A stretch of 41,551 bases of DNA from contig JAKQHX010000038.1 in the NCBI GenBank assembly GCA_029557815.1, forward strand, positions 1 through 41,551, given 5' to 3'. The DNA is from a bacterium. Lineage in GTDB: Bacteria > Patescibacteriota > Saccharimonadia > Saccharimonadales > JAGQNK01. The number at the start of each line of letters is the position of its first letter. Position 1 is the stretch's first letter. Of the stretch, positions 41,081 to 41,551 are shown one piece after another. A program made the translations under genes and the position numbers. The notes beneath the pieces were generated by a model. The model worked only from the letters and a program-made list of their open reading frames with translations, searched no databases and was not told where the DNA came from.

Positions 41081-41551
41081 ATGACCATTGACGAAGCTTT
41101 TGAGGCCGCTCCCAGAAAAGGTTTCTTGCCTCTGACAGAACAAGGGGCTGCTGACTGGGATGTGCCGCTGCCGATCGGCTATGGCCAGACAAACAGCCAA
41201 CCGACAACGGTCCGTATGATGCTGGAATGGCTTGATATCCGTACCGGCCAAAAGGTGTTGGATGTAGGCTCGGGATCCGGTTGGACGAGTGCCTTGGTAG
41301 CTTGTTTGGTCGGCAGGGAAGGCAAGGTCATTGTGGTAGAGAAAGTACCTAGGCTGGTACGGTTCGGGCGTGAAAATTGTGAAGCGCTGAAAATAAGTAA
41401 CATTGAATTTCATGAAGCAGGCGAAGAATTTGGCTGGCCGCCAGCGGCTCCATATGACCGCATACTGGTCAGTGCGGCAGCAGACAGGTTGCCACAGGGG
41501 CTCGTAAAGCAGCTGGGCAGCGGTGGCAAGATGGTGATACCGGTCAACAAC
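41081..41551 (+). CDS. pcm: Protein-L-isoaspartate O-methyltransferase (5' part)
   Basis: 157 codons open to the right edge of the window. The enzyme methylates damaged isoaspartyl residues with S-adenosylmethionine so that they can be repaired. PLPIGYGQTNSQPTTVRMML is the family's substrate-side motif. VLDVGSGSGWTSALVA is the SAM-binding motif I, and ILVSAAADRLPQGLVKQL the later conserved block. The C-terminal end is missing because of the window edge. Its need for SAM fits the nearby metK, but they are not in one operon. Confidence 0.93.
   Translation, partial: MTIDEAFEAAPRKGFLPLTEQGAADWDVPLPIGYGQTNSQPTTVRMMLEWLDIRTGQKVLDVGSGSGWTSALVACLVGREGKVIVVEKVPRLVRFGRENCEALKISNIEFHEAGEEFGWPPAAPYDRILVSAAADRLPQGLVKQLGSGGKMVIPVNN

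Noticed and set aside
1-41551. UGA recoded as glycine (as in some CPR lineages)
   Set aside because: Several genes end with TGA exactly at the end of their family, for example nusB and metK, with another gene starting at once, so UGA is a stop here.
1-41551. CRISPR arrays, insertion sequences, rRNA genes
   Set aside because: No regularly spaced direct repeats, transposase motifs or rRNA-like stretches were seen on either strand.

Overview
The window looks like a chromosomal segment of a Candidate Phyla Radiation (Patescibacteria) bacterium, most likely a free-living-type Saccharibacterium (TM7). This is an inference from base composition that looks near 50% GC, very compact genes, UGA used as an ordinary stop, a C-terminally tailed bS16 and a Cys-less bL32. 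A complete cytochrome bo-type oxidase operon with NDH-2 fits environmental Saccharibacteria. No marker gene such as 16S rRNA is present, so the assignment is not proven. I see no transposase, integrase, CRISPR array or rRNA.

Layout. 1-3.2 kb: the tail of an unknown gene, then leuS, whose editing domain carries a NUDIX-like insertion. 3.2-8.4 kb: two small minus-strand unknowns, then translation and RNA genes (rpmF, nusB, a NUDIX hydrolase, rnc, rpsP, khpA, trmD) and a soluble S26-type peptidase. trmD has its own promoter and a structured leader, and rimM and rplS are missing from their usual places. 8.4-17.8 kb: a respiratory block with NDH-2, a divergent D-lactate/glycolate-type flavin dehydrogenase, cyoABCDE, small membrane proteins and a Crp-family regulator. 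NDH-2 and the flavoprotein would feed a quinone pool that the Cyo oxidase drains to oxygen. 17.8-21.3 kb: a CHASE-type sensor kinase, a stand-alone receiver protein and small conserved proteins. 21.3-27.8 kb: an LLM (F420-type) oxidoreductase, a LytR-CpsA-Psr ligase, a membrane protein, an ArsR/SRPBCC operon with a palindrome at its start, a Pro/Gln-rich anchored protein and a DUF3048 protein.

27.9-35.3 kb is an accessory surface region. A membrane-anchored GH16 hydrolase is followed by six co-directional genes that read like phage tail-fibre, receptor-binding and adhesion proteins, without any phage head, sheath or tape-measure genes. 35.3-41.5 kb returns to housekeeping: a PH-like/FMN-barrel fusion, tRNA-Gln(CUG), a SAM-I-clan riboswitch with a much enlarged P3 region controlling metK and a MetA-like gene, rarA, a zincin, and the start of pcm.

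Across the window about twelve genes have a TATAAT-like -10 box placed 6-8 bases before the start codon, so their mRNAs should be leaderless. Genes inside operons instead have ordinary GGAGG-type ribosome binding sites. This pattern decides several start codons below.
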